NCBI GenBank assembly: GCA_009103225.1
Contig: RHPI01001037.1
Location: 342,028 to 395,353, forward strand
DNA length: 53,326 bases
Direction of reading: 5' to 3'
Origin: Chlorokybus atmophyticus
Lineage: Eukaryota > Streptophyta > Chlorokybophyceae > Chlorokybales > Chlorokybaceae
The translations under genes were made by a program, and so were the position numbers. Below, in pieces: positions 9,554-21,623 of the stretch (positions within the stretch are counted from its first letter, which is position 1; the number at the start of each line of letters is the position of its first letter). The notes beneath the pieces were generated by a model. That model did not search any database and was not told the origin of the DNA. It saw only the letters and a list, made by a program, of their open reading frames with translations.

Positions 9554-12464
9554 ATGGCGGCGGCGGCGGCGGCAGCGGCGGCGTCGACGGCGCTCAGCGC
9601 CGGCAGTGCGTTCCTCGCACGTCCCTCGAGGGGTGCGGAGTCTCTGAGGTCCTCCGCTTCCGTCTCCAGCTCCGGAAAGTTCTCCGCCCGTGTGTCTGCT
9701 GCTGTTGGCCCTTCACACCGTCACCATGCCACGTGCATGGTCGCCACCACTCAGGACACCGGCGCTAAGCCCGCCGTGCAGCCCCCGTCACAAGCAGCTG
9801 CAGAGGGACTTGCTCTATCCCCCAGCATTTCATCGGTGAGCGCCTGCTTCGCGCTCGTACATGGTCACATGCACGCAAGCTGCACACCACAACTCCAACC
9901 GACCACAGCGCCAGCTGGCACTGTGGTCGGTTGGAGTTGTAGTGTGCAGCTTCCAGCGTCCTCACAAGACATTGCTTGCGCCTACGCTGCAAACACGCCA
10001 TGCCCTTTGTCGCCATATGCAATGCATGCGATAGTGCTTATGCTGGATGCAGTGGCGGCACCTCAGCACTGTTCATCTGCATGCGCTTGCATGTTGTGTC
10101 GCGTTGTGAGCATGCACCGCAGGCTCCCCGATCGTAAATCCAGATGTGACTCGTCAGTGGCTGTACAGGCGTGGTCAATTGTGAATGTCGCGGGTTGTAA
10201 CACTGCTGCTTTACAACTTGCGCACACGATAGTCAGGCATAGCATGCTCAACTTATTTGCGGTGGTTGTAATAGCATTGAAGTCTCCACTTGTGCAATGC
10301 ATGACTTAGCAGCAGAACATGCCCCATCAGTTTACAGCTGCTCTGTTCAGTGTTTGCTAGTGTGTAGTTGGCCTTGCCTACAGCAGTCGCACCCATCACG
10401 TGTGTTCTGAGCACGCTTGTTGTGCCACACAGTCATCACAGCTTATGTTATCGCTTTGCGTGCAGAAAGTGCTTGGTGTGATTCTGGGTGGTGGTGCTGG
10501 CAGCCGGTTATACCCGCTCACAAAGAAGCGTGCCAAGCCTGCGGTGCCGTTGGGTGCAAACTATAGGCTTATCGATATCCCTGTCAGTAACTGCATCAAC
10601 AGCAACATCCGCAAGATCTACGTCCTGACGCAGTTCAACTCAGCATCACTCAACCGACATTTGTCGCGAGCATATTCATCAAACATGGGCACCTACAACA
10701 ACCAGGGGTTTGTGGAGGTGTTGGCTGCCCAGCAGAGTCCTGAAAACCCTGACTGGTTTCAGGTGTGCATTGCGCTCATTGGCATGTGAAAGCTGCAGAG
10801 GTGTTGCTGCATTGCTGGGAATCACAGACCTGTTGCTTTTTTCAGGGAACCGCGGATGCCGTCAGGCAATACATGTGGCTCTTTGAGGAGCAGAATGTTG
10901 AGGAGTTTTTGATTTTGGCTGGTGACCACCTGTACAGAATGGACTATGAAGCTTTTGTTATTGCACACCGGGAAAGTGGCGCTGATATCACGGTAATGTT
11001 CTCAGGCCTGTGTGCCAGATGAAGTGCATGTCTGTGTGCTGTGGTGCTGATTTTCGTGTGCAGATCGGTGCACTTCCCTGCACACCGACAGACGCAGAGG
11101 CATTTGGGATCATGAGGATTGACGAGACTGGCCGCATCAATGAGTTTGCTGAGAAGCCCAAGGGCGCTGCACTGGAGGCGATGAAGGTACCGGTGGCGCA
11201 GTTGTACTCTCATCAACAACCTGTCCTATTGCATGCACTTGTCAAGCTACAACTGCTGAATGACCGGTTCATTAGGTTTAGGTCTGGGTTCCCTGGGCAG
11301 CCTGCACTAATCATACTGTGTTTGTGTGCTTCTGCAGTCGGATACAACGGTCTTGGGCCTGGATGCGAAGAGGGCAAAGGACATGCCCTACATTGCATCC
11401 ATGGGTATCTATGTGTTCAGGAGAGACGCCCTATTCAAGCTGTTGCAGGAGGACTTTCCGAATGCAATTGACTTTGGTGGTGAAGTTATTCCTGGGGCGA
11501 AGGACATTGGCATGAAGGTGGGTAGCTGCAGCATGTGTCCAAGATGCCGCGCGCGCCAGCGTCTTCACCTCAACTGCAGTGCTTTGCATCAGTACTCCAG
11601 TGCTGGTGATGTTGTCGCAACATCTTCTACTTTGTTTGATGCGATATGTCCGCGAAGGTGCAAGCGTACCTGTTTGATGGATACTGGCAAGACATTGGTA
11701 CCATTGGCGCATTCTACGAAGCGAACCTCGCGCTTTGTGATGATGATGCGCCCTTCACCTTCTGGGATAAGACCGCCCCAATCTTTACACAGTCTAGATA
11801 TCTGCCTCCATCCCGCGTGCTCAACAGCGAAATTACTAAGAGCATCATCGGTGAAGGTTGTTTGGTCGAGGTGAGTCTGCACACAGTTATCATGTGTGTT
11901 GGCTCGGCTACAATGCAGTTTGCATAGTCACTGACACATGTGTGCACCAGTCTGGCTGCCGAATTCACCATTCAGTCATTGGCCTGCGAGGCTACATTGC
12001 ACAGAACTGTGTTGTTGAAGACGCCTTGTTGATGGGCGCCGATTACTATGAGGTGAGTGGCGTGGACTTCGGATCGTGCTGCTGTTGAGTAGCCTGATTA
12101 TAGATCTGATGTTCCCCACAGACTGACGCGCAAAGGGAAGCTGTGAGGGCTTCTGGTGGGGTGCCGATGGGTTTGAATGAGGGTGCAGTTGTTCGAAAGT
12201 GTATTATTGACAAGAATGCCAGGATTGGCAAGGGCGCTCAGGTACAGCACATACTGTTACTTGGTAGCCATCCACGGAGGCCAGTCCCGTGTCAAATGCC
12301 TGAATCCCGTGATTATTACTATGTGCTGACCAGCAGCCCTGATGCAGATCATCAACAAGGACAACATTCAAGAAGCTGAGCGCGAGGCCCAGGGTTACAT
12401 CATCAAGAATGGCATTGTCACCATCATCAAGGATGCCAAGATCCCTGATAGCTTTATTATCTAA
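9554..12464 (+). CDS. APS1: ADP-glucose pyrophosphorylase small (catalytic) subunit
   Basis: Makes ADP-glucose and PPi from glucose-1-phosphate and ATP, the committed step of starch synthesis in the plastid, as a heterotetramer with a large subunit. Nine phase-0 exons: 9554-9835, 10466-10762, 10846-10992, 11064-11186, 11338-11517, 11658-11870, 11951-12052, 12122-12241, 12348-12464 (TAA); about 526 residues. Exon 1 encodes an Ala/Ser-rich, basic plastid transit peptide. The nucleotide loop ([20 protein letters not shown]), [12 protein letters not shown] with the catalytic Asp, the sugar-phosphate site EFAEKPKG and the C-terminal left-handed beta-helix repeats are all intact. The plant small-subunit QTCLDPDAS segment with its redox-active Cys is replaced by a Cys-free stretch (LALSPSIS). 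Thioredoxin control through that inter-subunit disulphide is therefore probably absent. The 630-base intron 1 carries a long hairpin. Confidence 0.97.
9877..9952. repeat. 32-bp nearly perfect hairpin in AGPase intron 1
   Basis: The arm at 9877-9908 is the reverse complement of the arm at 9921-9952 with one mismatch in 32 positions, around a 12-base loop. It begins about 40 bases after the donor of intron 1. It could be a small palindromic transposon, the scar of an inverted duplication or a microRNA/siRNA-like precursor. Compare the similar structure at 26216-26287. Confidence 0.8.
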
Positions 12465-13475
12465 GTGCCCAGAGCATGCAGCAGGCTGGTCCATGTTGCG
12501 CGGGCATGCCAATGTGCCAGTGTGGCTCAATCAACCACAGCTGCGCAGTGAAGGCGCTGAAATGGCCTTGGGTCAGCATGACATGGTACTCGCCGGTGAT
12601 CACTGGATTCTTGTGGTTGCCTAAACAGCAGCGTCCGTTGACATAAATTGCAACCTCCGCGTACAATGTTGCCCTCCTGTTGTAGCTGACTTGCTTGTAA
12701 GGATGAGTGCAGCTTAGCAATGCATCTTTGGAAGTAGTGTTCTGAGTGTTAGCGACTTCAGATCACACAAGCTATGGATAGATCGTCAGGTGAATTTCAT
12801 CCACTGCGGTGGTTGTAGTAATTTTGGCATTTGGATATCTTGGTACCATGTGAGCCTGCTGTGCACTGCACTAGGATAGCTGTGGGTGGTCTGCCAGTAG
12901 TGCAACCCGCAAGCACCGTTGTGCTGCAGGTTTGACCATGTTGTCCTGGTATTCCCCGTCCCTTCCCCAACTCTTGACCCTTCTCTGGTCGAGGATCATA
13001 GAGTATATGTACACTTCCAAACACAGATGTATCGCGTCAGCACCTACTCTCTGTCTCTCTCTCTCTCTCTTTCTCTCTCTCTCCTCTCTCTGAAAGTTAA
13101 ATAATTGTCAGCTTCAACCATGCCTAATCACACAACATTCGCTCAATCCCTTAACAATATTACATACCAACACATGTAGCTTTGATACAAGTGGCGTCCG
13201 CGACTGTTTTATGATGTCATGTGCATGCGTGTCGCTGGCGCAATGCATTGGTTATGAAGGCTGTTGGGGTCATATTGTATGAGTTAGAGCTGAGTTACGA
13301 TCAGCACATCAAGGTGTAACTCAATTACGTTGGAAGGACTCACATGTGACTGAAGATCGCTGGTTGTAAACGATTTACAAAATGTAAAATGGTTATGGCA
13401 GCCAAAGTGGTTAGGACGGTTGCAAAGACATGGTAGGAGGGTGTAAGCGTCCATAACTTGTGTTGCAGCTAGTTG
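12465..13475. other. AGPase 3' region and gene-free stretch
   Basis: The first few hundred bases are probably the AGPase 3' untranslated region. A TGTAA, the usual green-algal polyadenylation signal, occurs at about 12696. A CT-rich microsatellite lies at 13047-13091. I see no coding sequence that I can support between the AGPase stop and the retroelement relic. Confidence 0.45.
13047..13091. repeat. (CT)n microsatellite
   Basis: An imperfect CT/TC dinucleotide run of about 45 bases, broken by single G, T and C interruptions, in the intergenic region downstream of the AGPase gene. Confidence 0.9.
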
Positions 13476-13489
13476 AGCGCAAGTCCCTT

Positions 13490-13846
13490 GTTTCAAGCGG
13501 CGAGCGGCGGTGGGCATGGGGTTGCAGCCGAAGGATTGGGGGCCATGTCCGTGGCATCTCAAGACAGCTGGAGGAGGGGTTGAGGCCATGTTTGCGGTGA
13601 CATTGGAGCCCGTGCGGATCAAGTTGACTGCACATGCTGGAGGGTGAACCACTCTTGTTGTTCATTGTCTTATCACCGACGGGGGGAGCTACGATGTGTT
13701 GCTGGGGCAAGAGTTCTTGTATTCGATGGGAGGGGGAGTGGACGACGGGTTGGAGCGTGGCTTTTTCAGACTATGATGGAAGCATGGGAATGGTGAGAAG
13801 GCATTCTTCCCGTTGCCGGTGAGAGAGGTTGAGGAGGTTGAGGAAG
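13490..13846 (+). pseudogene. Relic of a Ty3/Gypsy retroelement protease domain
   Basis: One frame from about 13490 reads through a block with GPCPW, then TLEPVRIKL, then YDVLLGQEFLY followed by a Gly-rich strand. This is the second half of a retropepsin-type domain as found in Gag-Pol of Ty3/Gypsy elements, where the DxLLGxDxL motif is conserved. It lines up block by block with the protease region of the large element at 44.1-44.55 kb on the other strand (PCPY, RLTGLDP, FDFLLGQDF). A TGA interrupts the frame at 13645-13647, the DTG active-site half is not visible, and the frame ends at about 13774 with further coding-like sequence after it. This is a decayed fragment, not a functional gene. 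Confidence 0.65.
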
Positions 13847-15271
13847 CAAAGAGGTGGACGGATGCGATGATGCGTATGGGTGAAGGCGAGTGAGGAGGTC
13901 AGCTGGCATTCTCGGGACGTGAACACCAGCAGACGAGGGTGTGATGCGCGCTTGTTGTGAGTGTCGAATCATGTGTATGAATCTGTACACGTGTGGGGCA
14001 GCTTCGGGAGGATCCCAAGCTAGCATACATGCATAGAGGAAGCCACAACGTGTAAAGATGGAAAAGATGCAGCATCTCGAGGCCTGACGAGCTCGTGGAC
14101 AACATCCTCGAGCAACAACGGGATACGGCACGACAATGCTCACCATCCCACTTAACACTGGTGGCAATCACGTTTCCATACAACACATTACACATGCGCA
14201 AGCTCCGCACATTCATGAGTTAATTAGCCTGACGCCCCCCGCAGGGCATACACGTCACTGGCTCCCACACTGCCATTTACGCAAGCGCCGTGTCCACCTC
14301 CGTGTCAGGAGTTGGAGGTCATTGGTGTCCAGCCTGCCATCTTTGTTGCGGTTCGTGATGGCTATTGCATGCACTCGTTGCAAGGCGCAAGCCACCCGCT
14401 ACTAGTATAGCCGCACGAACCCCTCCAGCTGACGACTGCTCCGCCCCTCGCACCGCCATTAGGTTGTGCGCATAGAGGCGCATCACGCTGTCCTTGACCT
14501 TTGCAGGTGTTACAGAAATAATAGAGAAGCAACATGGCGTACAAGTGACAGCATACACCACATGTGTAACCATATGTGTGCAGCCCAGTGAGTCCACTAG
14601 TAGTCATCGACACATGCGCTAGGAGGGCACTGGCTGCACGTGACCTGCCATTGCGCAGGCTATCGGGCTACTTGGCTCTGTACCGGCAGCGCGTGTCTTG
14701 CGCGCTGCAGCGCGCCCAGGGCATCACCATCCTGGAGCGGGGGGCGGCAGTCGTTGCGGCAGTACCAGGCTGGGGCCCGGTCCAGACGGCGGCGCCAACG
14801 GCGGAAGCGGACGCTGTGCTGGCAGCTGCGGCAGTGTAGTTGTGTAGGCGTGCTTGCATGCCGCTGGCATGCGTGTGAGTATGCTTGTGCAGTGATAGGC
14901 AGGGTTGACAGTACGTAGCTTGGTGTGACGATGTCGCTGTTAGTGTATGAGAGTAGTCGTATGCGCGCAAGCGCAATGCCAACCCCTCATCCATAGATTC
15001 AAGCACGTTGTGCTCCCCAACATCGCGGTCATCGATGTTAGCGTGCGATGTGCCATCTTCACCCGGTATGCAACAGTCATTCGGTTGATGGGTATGCACC
15101 TATCATGTCTGAGCAACTGTGCATTGGGTCGCTGTGGTCAACATGCATAGGCAAAGGCAGAAGCATGCATGCCCGATACATAAGGCAACCGCAGTAGTGC
15201 ACTGTGGGTATACCCCATCTTGTCTGCAAACACGCAGCTGCAACATCTTTGCTTGCACGCAACGTTATGCA
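13847..15271. other. Gene-poor stretch with exon-like fragments
   Basis: No gene could be assembled. Two pieces look exon-like. On the minus strand, 14500-14404 is open and preceded by an AG (VKDSVMRLYAHNLMAVRG). On the plus strand, 14660-14839 follows a CAG acceptor and ends in TAG (LSGYLALYRQRV..., Ala-rich). Neither matches a family I know, and they do not join each other. They may be decayed gene or transposon pieces. Confidence 0.3.
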
Positions 15272-17604
15272 TTACAAAAATGTAAGAGCGAGCAGCACTA
15301 CGAACAAAAGGAGAAGGAAGACTATCAGGCCCAGCTGAAACTTCATGCCGCCTTTCTTCAGCAACGCTTCTGCTTTTTTCTTTGAAACATAGCAGCCCAA
15401 AGTCATACCGCTGCATGTCCATAATGCATTGACAGTTGACACAGACACTGTGTGACAATTATAGCCAAGACCACATTGATACGGACCTGCACGAGCTGCA
15501 GGCGTGTAGATGTCGCATCCACGTCTTGCTCAAAATCGTTCAACAAGGCTTCCTGCACACAATGCAAACCAGCACAGTCAGTGGACGCACGCAACAGAGC
15601 AGCATCGTTCACGGTAAATGGCTTAAAAAGGCTTGTGGGCACCCTCCAGGTTGCCCACCTGTGACACAAGTTCGTCATGGATGGTGAGGCCCACTCGCCC
15701 AATGCGCTGCACACCCATGCTCAACTCCTCCAGATCCTCATCTTGCTGCCTGCATGCGCAAGCATGCAAGTTTGACACTGATCACACCGTATTGACAGAG
15801 CACACCGAAAAATATGCCACAATCCCGCAACATCTTTGCAGCAACGAGGAACCACTCATTTGAGCTGCAAGTTATGCACTCACAATGCACATAATTACAT
15901 AAGGAGTCATGGCCACATGTTGGTCTCATGCACACTGCAGCGTGGCATAAACACCTGAACATGAGCTGCTGTCGATGTGCTTCATCCGCAACAAACAGGT
16001 CGTTCTGCTCGTCCAATCTGCTGCGCACGGGAGTCAGCGTGGCAGCGGGGCGGCTGTTATTCTGGCCGGACAGGCCGGGCGATCGCGTGGCAATGTTGGG
16101 ACTGCTCGCCGCGCTGCTGTTCATCAACTCCGCCCGCGACGGCTTCGGCTCAGGCGGGGGCGCGTATGCTTGCAACCCGCGCTTCACGGTTGTAATCTGG
16201 GAGCGAGACAGATCAGACAGTTGTGAGTCACACCTTGTGACAGAGCATTGCCAACACCATATGTGCACATGCGAAGTTTACTAGCTGTGATGCGCTTAAA
16301 TGCTGGGGAATACTGGTGCGTACCTGCCCCCGCGCACCGGATATCCATTTCCTTCTCTTTGCAATCTCTTCACTGCTAATGTTGAAGCGCATAGGATCAC
16401 GCTCAGCCACACTCACAGCCTTGTCCAGCTCGCCCACCTGTTGAATGTCACAACATCAGTGTGGTGAGGGCATGCAGCAAACAATCAGTGAACACAACAT
16501 CTGCTTGCACACACGGGCATACACTTTTGTGTACACACGCTGACGGTGAGCCACGCGCGATCATGCACCTATGTTCACGACTCCTTGAATGGTGAGTAAG
16601 GCACAACTCAACGTCGACCGCATCTCCTTAACAACACTAGAGTTCCAAAAAGACATGCGGCAACTTACGCGGACAGCAATTCCCCCACACAACCAACAGC
16701 ATGCATGTGAAAACTGTATAACTTCACTGTCTCTACGAACGCAATGGGGTTGCCACGCATGCAGCTGTGCATGCGGTGATGTGCTGCTGACCTGCCATTC
16801 AAGTGAGTCGCATGCAGTGGCGACGTCCTGTGCTTGCCGCAGCCGCTCGGCACCACCAACGCGCTCAAGCTGCGAATAACGCGCCTGAAGCTTGTTCACC
16901 TGCTCACCAATCACAACGTCACGACGCATCGCGCACACAAGTGCTGCTATCCAAGCTCGCACATCAATTGCAAGATTGCAAACAGGAATGCAAGTGCAAA
17001 GTTGCATGGGACTCCCAATGCATGCACACAACACTGCGATGGCCTAGCTGAATTTATTATGTTCCTCGAAGGTCAAAGCGCATTGCACCCAGCAAGTTGC
17101 ATGCGCTGGTACTACTGTACTAGTAGTCACTTGCTGAAGCATGTACTTGTCGTCAAGAATGTAAAATGTACATCAAATAAGCAAATAAGCTAGTACGGCT
17201 CAATAGCATGCAAAGCTCACGCCACGAGCGATCACATAATTCCTCAACCAGCTGTTTGCCAGACTTGCTGTTCATGGAAACAAACAAGCACAATGGCGTC
17301 CAAAGAATGCACTCTTGGACAAATCGTGCGCTGACTGCACAAACTGTCCGCTGCAGCAACCCCAGCATTGTACAGCATTGGACAACGCCTGGAAAGCACA
17401 ACTCTCCAATCGGTGGTTAAGCACGGCGAACACAAAAGAATACTGAACGCTGAACACTGCGCGCAAGTGCACACGACGCACAGAATTTCCCCTCCAACTC
17501 TTACGTATGCTGCAGTCAACCCCGCTGTGAAATGGATTTGCGATCCCACTTACCGCATCCTGCACCTCCTCCCGCACCAGGTAGAAAGGGTCTTGCACAG
17601 ACAT
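15272..17604 (-). CDS. SYP61: Qc-SNARE of the SYP61/syntaxin-6 group
   Basis: A tail-anchored SNARE of the trans-Golgi network/endosome that pairs with other Q- and R-SNAREs in membrane fusion. Seven exons join in phase: 17604-17554, 16899-16792, 16437-16324, 16196-15955, 15749-15659, 15552-15487, 15379-15272 (TAA); about 259 residues. The N-terminal syntaxin-6 helical domain starts MSVQDPFYLVREEVQDA and includes CDSLEWQVGELDKAVSVAE and AKRRKWISGARGQ. A Ser/Pro-rich linker follows. The SNARE motif runs from QQDEDLEEL through VQRIGRVGLTIHDELVSQ to the helix before the membrane. The last exon encodes a basic stretch and a single C-terminal hydrophobic anchor (LGLIVFLLLLFVVLLALTFL). The gene is head-to-head with the coiled-coil gene, 555 bases apart. 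Length and domain order are normal for the family. Confidence 0.92.
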
Positions 17605-17720
17605 CTATGCAAAACTCCTTCAACTGCTGCTCGCACGACACGCCACCACCAGCAACAGCCCGATCAAGGATCCACAGTCACAGCTCAACCTGCAAATCGC
17701 TGCTGAAACCAACTCCTGGC

Positions 17721-17742
17721 CGACCAGACCAGACCAGACCAG
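17721..17742. repeat. (GACCA)n short tandem repeat
   Basis: About four copies of a GACCA pentamer lie in the spacer between the divergent SYP61-like and coiled-coil genes, probably within promoter DNA. No function is evident. Confidence 0.8.
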
Positions 17743-18097
17743 GCCCACACAAAATCTGTACGTCAAGTCAAGGGAAGGCCGAGCCCTCGTTCAATCCGCA
17801 AACACGGGTAAACACCACCACCAAATTTCTGGAGCTGCGGGACACGAGCTGGACGCTCACGGCTACCGCCCCCGCCGCCGCCGCCTATGCCACGTGGCAC
17901 GCGCTGCGGTCAACTCAGCTGCCTGCTTCATCAGGTCAAACCAAGCAGGTTCGGTTCAGTCAGAAGGCCGTCGCCTCAACTGGGAAGTAGTAGCTGACTG
18001 AGTACGGTTAACTCAACTTCGCGCGGGCAGACCGTTGGCACATGCTTTTTTGAATTCTGTTGCGGGTGACTGAAGTCGGTTACTCCGTGACCGCGTT

Positions 18098-18155
18098 TGG
18101 CCGGGCCAGGCCGAAGCCAGGCTACTCGGCCCAGGCCAGGCCAGGCCAGGCCGAG
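18098..18155. repeat. GGCCAG-rich degenerate tandem repeat next to a start codon
   Basis: A string of GGCCAG/GGCCGA-like units ends five bases before the ATG of the coiled-coil gene (18160). It would form a very GC-rich 5' leader. Repeats of this kind vary easily in length and could affect translation or assembly quality. Confidence 0.7.
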
Positions 18156-18159
18156 CGGC

Positions 18160-21100
18160 ATGCTCAGGGCGGTTGGGGGTGGCAGAGGCAGAGGTAGAGG
18201 GAGGGGCAGAGGCAGGGAGCAAAGGCCTGGCGGGGGAGTGTACGCCCTCGCTCGCCACGCTGATGGCGACGCCTTACAGGCGGCGGCGGCGGTGGAGAAG
18301 GCCGCTGCCGCCGACGTGACGATCGACTACTTGCCCAAGTACTTTCCCTTTCAAGCTGAGAAAGAGTCTCCGCCGGAGCCAGTGGTGCCCTGGTTTGCCA
18401 GGCCTGGACCGCCTGTACGCCCCCTTGTACAGGAGGATGATGACGCCACGGCGGCGGCGAAGGAGGCGGCGAGCATGCTGCAGCACATGCCCAACATTAA
18501 CTACAGGTGGAGTTGACTAATATATCAGAAGGAAGCTTGAAGGAATTGCCCTCTAATGCCTCAGCTTATGCACTAGTAGTGGTCTCGGAGTACAGCTTCC
18601 AATGGTAATAGTCCACACTTGTAATGTGAGCACACAGCTTATTTGCACGAACACCTGCTTAGGCAACACGCATGTGCTTGTGTGTGTCTGTGCGCAGCCG
18701 CCTTTCGCTCGCCATGTTCCTTGCTCAAGGGGACCTGGTTGATGTTGCTGGCGACATCGACGATGATGATATTTGTGAGGCGGGAGAGAGCGGTGAACCT
18801 CCCCAGCAACAGCAAGACGTTGCGCACTGGCTAGGAAAGATCAACACGAAGAGGAAAACGAAGGGTAGTGCTGGCGGGCGGAGCGTTCACTTCATGGTGC
18901 GTACAAAGTATGCACTGCTGTACGAAGTACCGGTATGCGTGTGCTCATGCCACACAATGTCACAACTCGAAATCTGTGCACGATTCAAACATGCATGCAT
19001 GCTCTTTTTCAGCCGGCAGAGCACGAGACGCAATGCAAGAGCGACGGTGACAATGCTGCTATTGGTGCTTCAACAGCCGCGCTGAAGCGCCAGCTGGAGC
19101 AGCAGTCGAAAGAGGTAGACACTTGTTTGGTCCCTTGTTTGTGGTCGTTCGTGTGCATGCTTCGCTCACGCGCGCTGGTATTTGGCCAGGTGACGGCGCT
19201 GTCTCGGAAGGTGGCAGAGCAGGCGTCCGCTATGGAGGGGCAGCTGCACACGCTTCGTACGCAACAGCAGCAGTCAGCCAAGGTGCGCCCTATACACATT
19301 GATGACCTTGAGTGTTGTGCTTGCAAGGGCTAGTATGTGTCCGGTTGCATCTCGTATGCGTGGTGGACATCCTGGTATGTACGCATTGCCAGCGTAGTTG
19401 ACATATGTAAATAGTTCATATGCATGCCATGCAGCAAGAGAAGGTCAGAAGAGTGGTGACACGGCCAGCGCTGGCGCAAGGCGCCAATACCACCAGCGGA
19501 AAGAGCGCTGAGAGCAACTTGCAACCTGCAAACATTGTTACTCGTACACCGCATGAAGCCAATGGGCAGATCAGGTTAACTGAAAAGGTACGCACTTCTG
19601 CCAGACTCAAGCCAAAGCTCTGTTGAGTAGTTGCTTACAGCGGTTGGTCTCTGCCAGGAGCGTGCGAGGCGCCGTCAGCGCGAGCGGTATTTGCAGGCGC
19701 TAGAGATATCACGTGCTTACGTGCTCATGCGCCAGCAAAGGTTTGTGCATGTGAATGGAGTGCTCGCGCGTGCATGTCCGTGTGCGCTTTGCATGTGCAT
19801 GGAAGCCATCGCAACAGACCGCACATGTTGTTTGCAGGGCAGCGCGCAGCACTTTTGGCGATGACGAAGGCCTCGACAGCGGGCTCCTGCGCGCAATCAT
19901 GCAGAACGCCGGAGGTGACTTCACGGACACTCGACAGCTACAGCTTGTCCGAGGAATGCAGAGCGATATCATGACCAAGGTGAGGCTTTGCAGCAGTCAG
20001 GTGGGGCATGCGCTGCATACAGCTGGCGCATTCTGACTTCTCGTTGCTGGTATTGTACACATTAGCCTGTTGAGAGCGCGCTCGTGAGGCTGGCCTCGCC
20101 ACCGAGGAGGCTTTCACCTGCCATCATCAGCGTGCCAGCTGGGCGCAGAAAGCCATCATCATCGCTCAAGGCGAGCAAACGCAGCATTGGAGTTAAGGAA
20201 GCCAGAAGCGCGCTGCAGCAAAGGCTTCATTCAAGCCAACAGCAGGTGCTGCCTGCATTGCTGCTCGAAAATGCATGCACGCCTATGAGTCCATTGTGTG
20301 ACAGTCTTGTATCACAGGGTGTTGTTGGCACGGCAGCTGCCCAACTTGCTGCCGCGCGTCCTGCTTTAAGTAAGGCAGATGATCAAGCGACGCAGACATC
20401 TGCGACGCAAACGAGTCACCCGCCTTCTCGCAGGTGAGTGCCTACCAACTGCATGTAAGTCTCCTTGGTTTTGACACGTGTGTTCGCAGAGTGTCTTTTG
20501 AGTTGGACTCCTTGGATGCCATCATCGTCGATACCAACAGGATACAACAGCAGCCAACAGAGGTCGGGGCCTGCTGTGCATGCAACTATTGTGTCACATC
20601 ACGCATGATCATGCATGCAACCTGGTGGAGTGCATAACAACAAGCGTGCGGCCCTGCAGGCTGCCAACCAGCAGAAGGTTGCTGGGGATGTGGAAGCCGT
20701 CTCAGTATTGGTATGTCCTTGTCCACGTTGTTCGTGGCATGGAGACATTGTTTGAACGTTCACTATTGTATTGGTCCGCAGGCGGCACCTAACGAACGGA
20801 CTGATGCACTCGCTAAGTCACAGACATCTGAACAACGCGATGCGGACACCGTGCAAGCCCGACTGCAGCGGGTACACTAGTCGCACGCTGATCGCAAGCA
20901 CCACTAATGCTTGTGTTGGTTCTTGATTGAGATAGTTGTGGGCTGCTTGGTTGACAGCACATGCAATGTTCTCCCTGCGTGGCAGCTGGACCGAGTACGG
21001 CTGCGCTGGTTTGGAACCTCCCAAAGTACAGACAGCAAGCCCGCAAGCAGCAACAGCAGCCACCATCGTGTTCCCGTCCCTCGCGCGCCATTGCCACCTG

Positions 21101-21623
21101 AGACCGTGGCAAGCATTAACGAGGGTCGCGAACAGTTCTTGAAGTGCGTACACAGCGTGTGCACATGTCGCAGCCTGGCGTGTAGCAATGTGCCTGCACT
21201 GACCGCTGTTGGACATCTCAGGTTGCAGGCTGAAGCTGATGGGATACTAGTAGCTGCATGTCCGGGTTTCAACCCCACTCAAGTCATCGAGCAGTAAGTC
21301 AGGAGTCGAGAGAAAAGTCTCCTTGAGTTCTAGATTGTGTTAGCCAGCACAAGTATGCGATGAATTCTGTTGGACGCTGGTCATAGCCGGCAAGCTGACA
21401 GTGTTGCTGCAAGCACGCGAGTGTGTCATTGTGCACTAGCACATGTTGCAACCTGATGGCGCCACTGCTTTACAGACTCAGCGACGACCTGCTTGAGGAG
21501 TTGCTGCTCGCCCACGCGACACAGCTGGTGGACGCTGTGGACACATGTGCGGAGAGCCTGTTCGTAGGCGAGTTTCTGGAACCAGGGGAGACTGCTCAAG
21601 AAGAGCACCCGCTACTTCAATAG
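18160..21623 (+). CDS. Coiled-coil protein of unknown function
   Basis: Fourteen exons join in phase: 18160-18506, 18698-18896, 19013-19114, 19190-19282, 19435-19587, 19658-19740, 19838-19979, 20066-20433, 20490-20562, 20660-20710, 20782-20871, 20986-21143, 21222-21293, 21476-21623 (TAG); about 692 residues. The N-terminus is an RG-rich, disordered segment (GGRGRGRGRGRGRE). Two predicted coiled-coil exons follow (AALKRQLEQQSKE; VTALSRKVAEQASAMEGQL), then a basic helix (ERARRRQRERYLQALEISRA) and a Ser/Pro/Ala-rich middle. The acidic helical C-terminus begins LSDDLLEELLLAHATQL. There is no signal peptide or membrane segment. The make-up resembles centriolar or basal-body scaffold proteins, but I recognise no family and the function is open. 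Every junction keeps phase, which supports the model. Confidence 0.72.

Noticed and set aside
17153-17401. Extra exon inside the SYP61-like gene
   Set aside because: The open stretch does not match the SNARE family, and splicing from 17554 directly to 16899 keeps phase and the family sequence.
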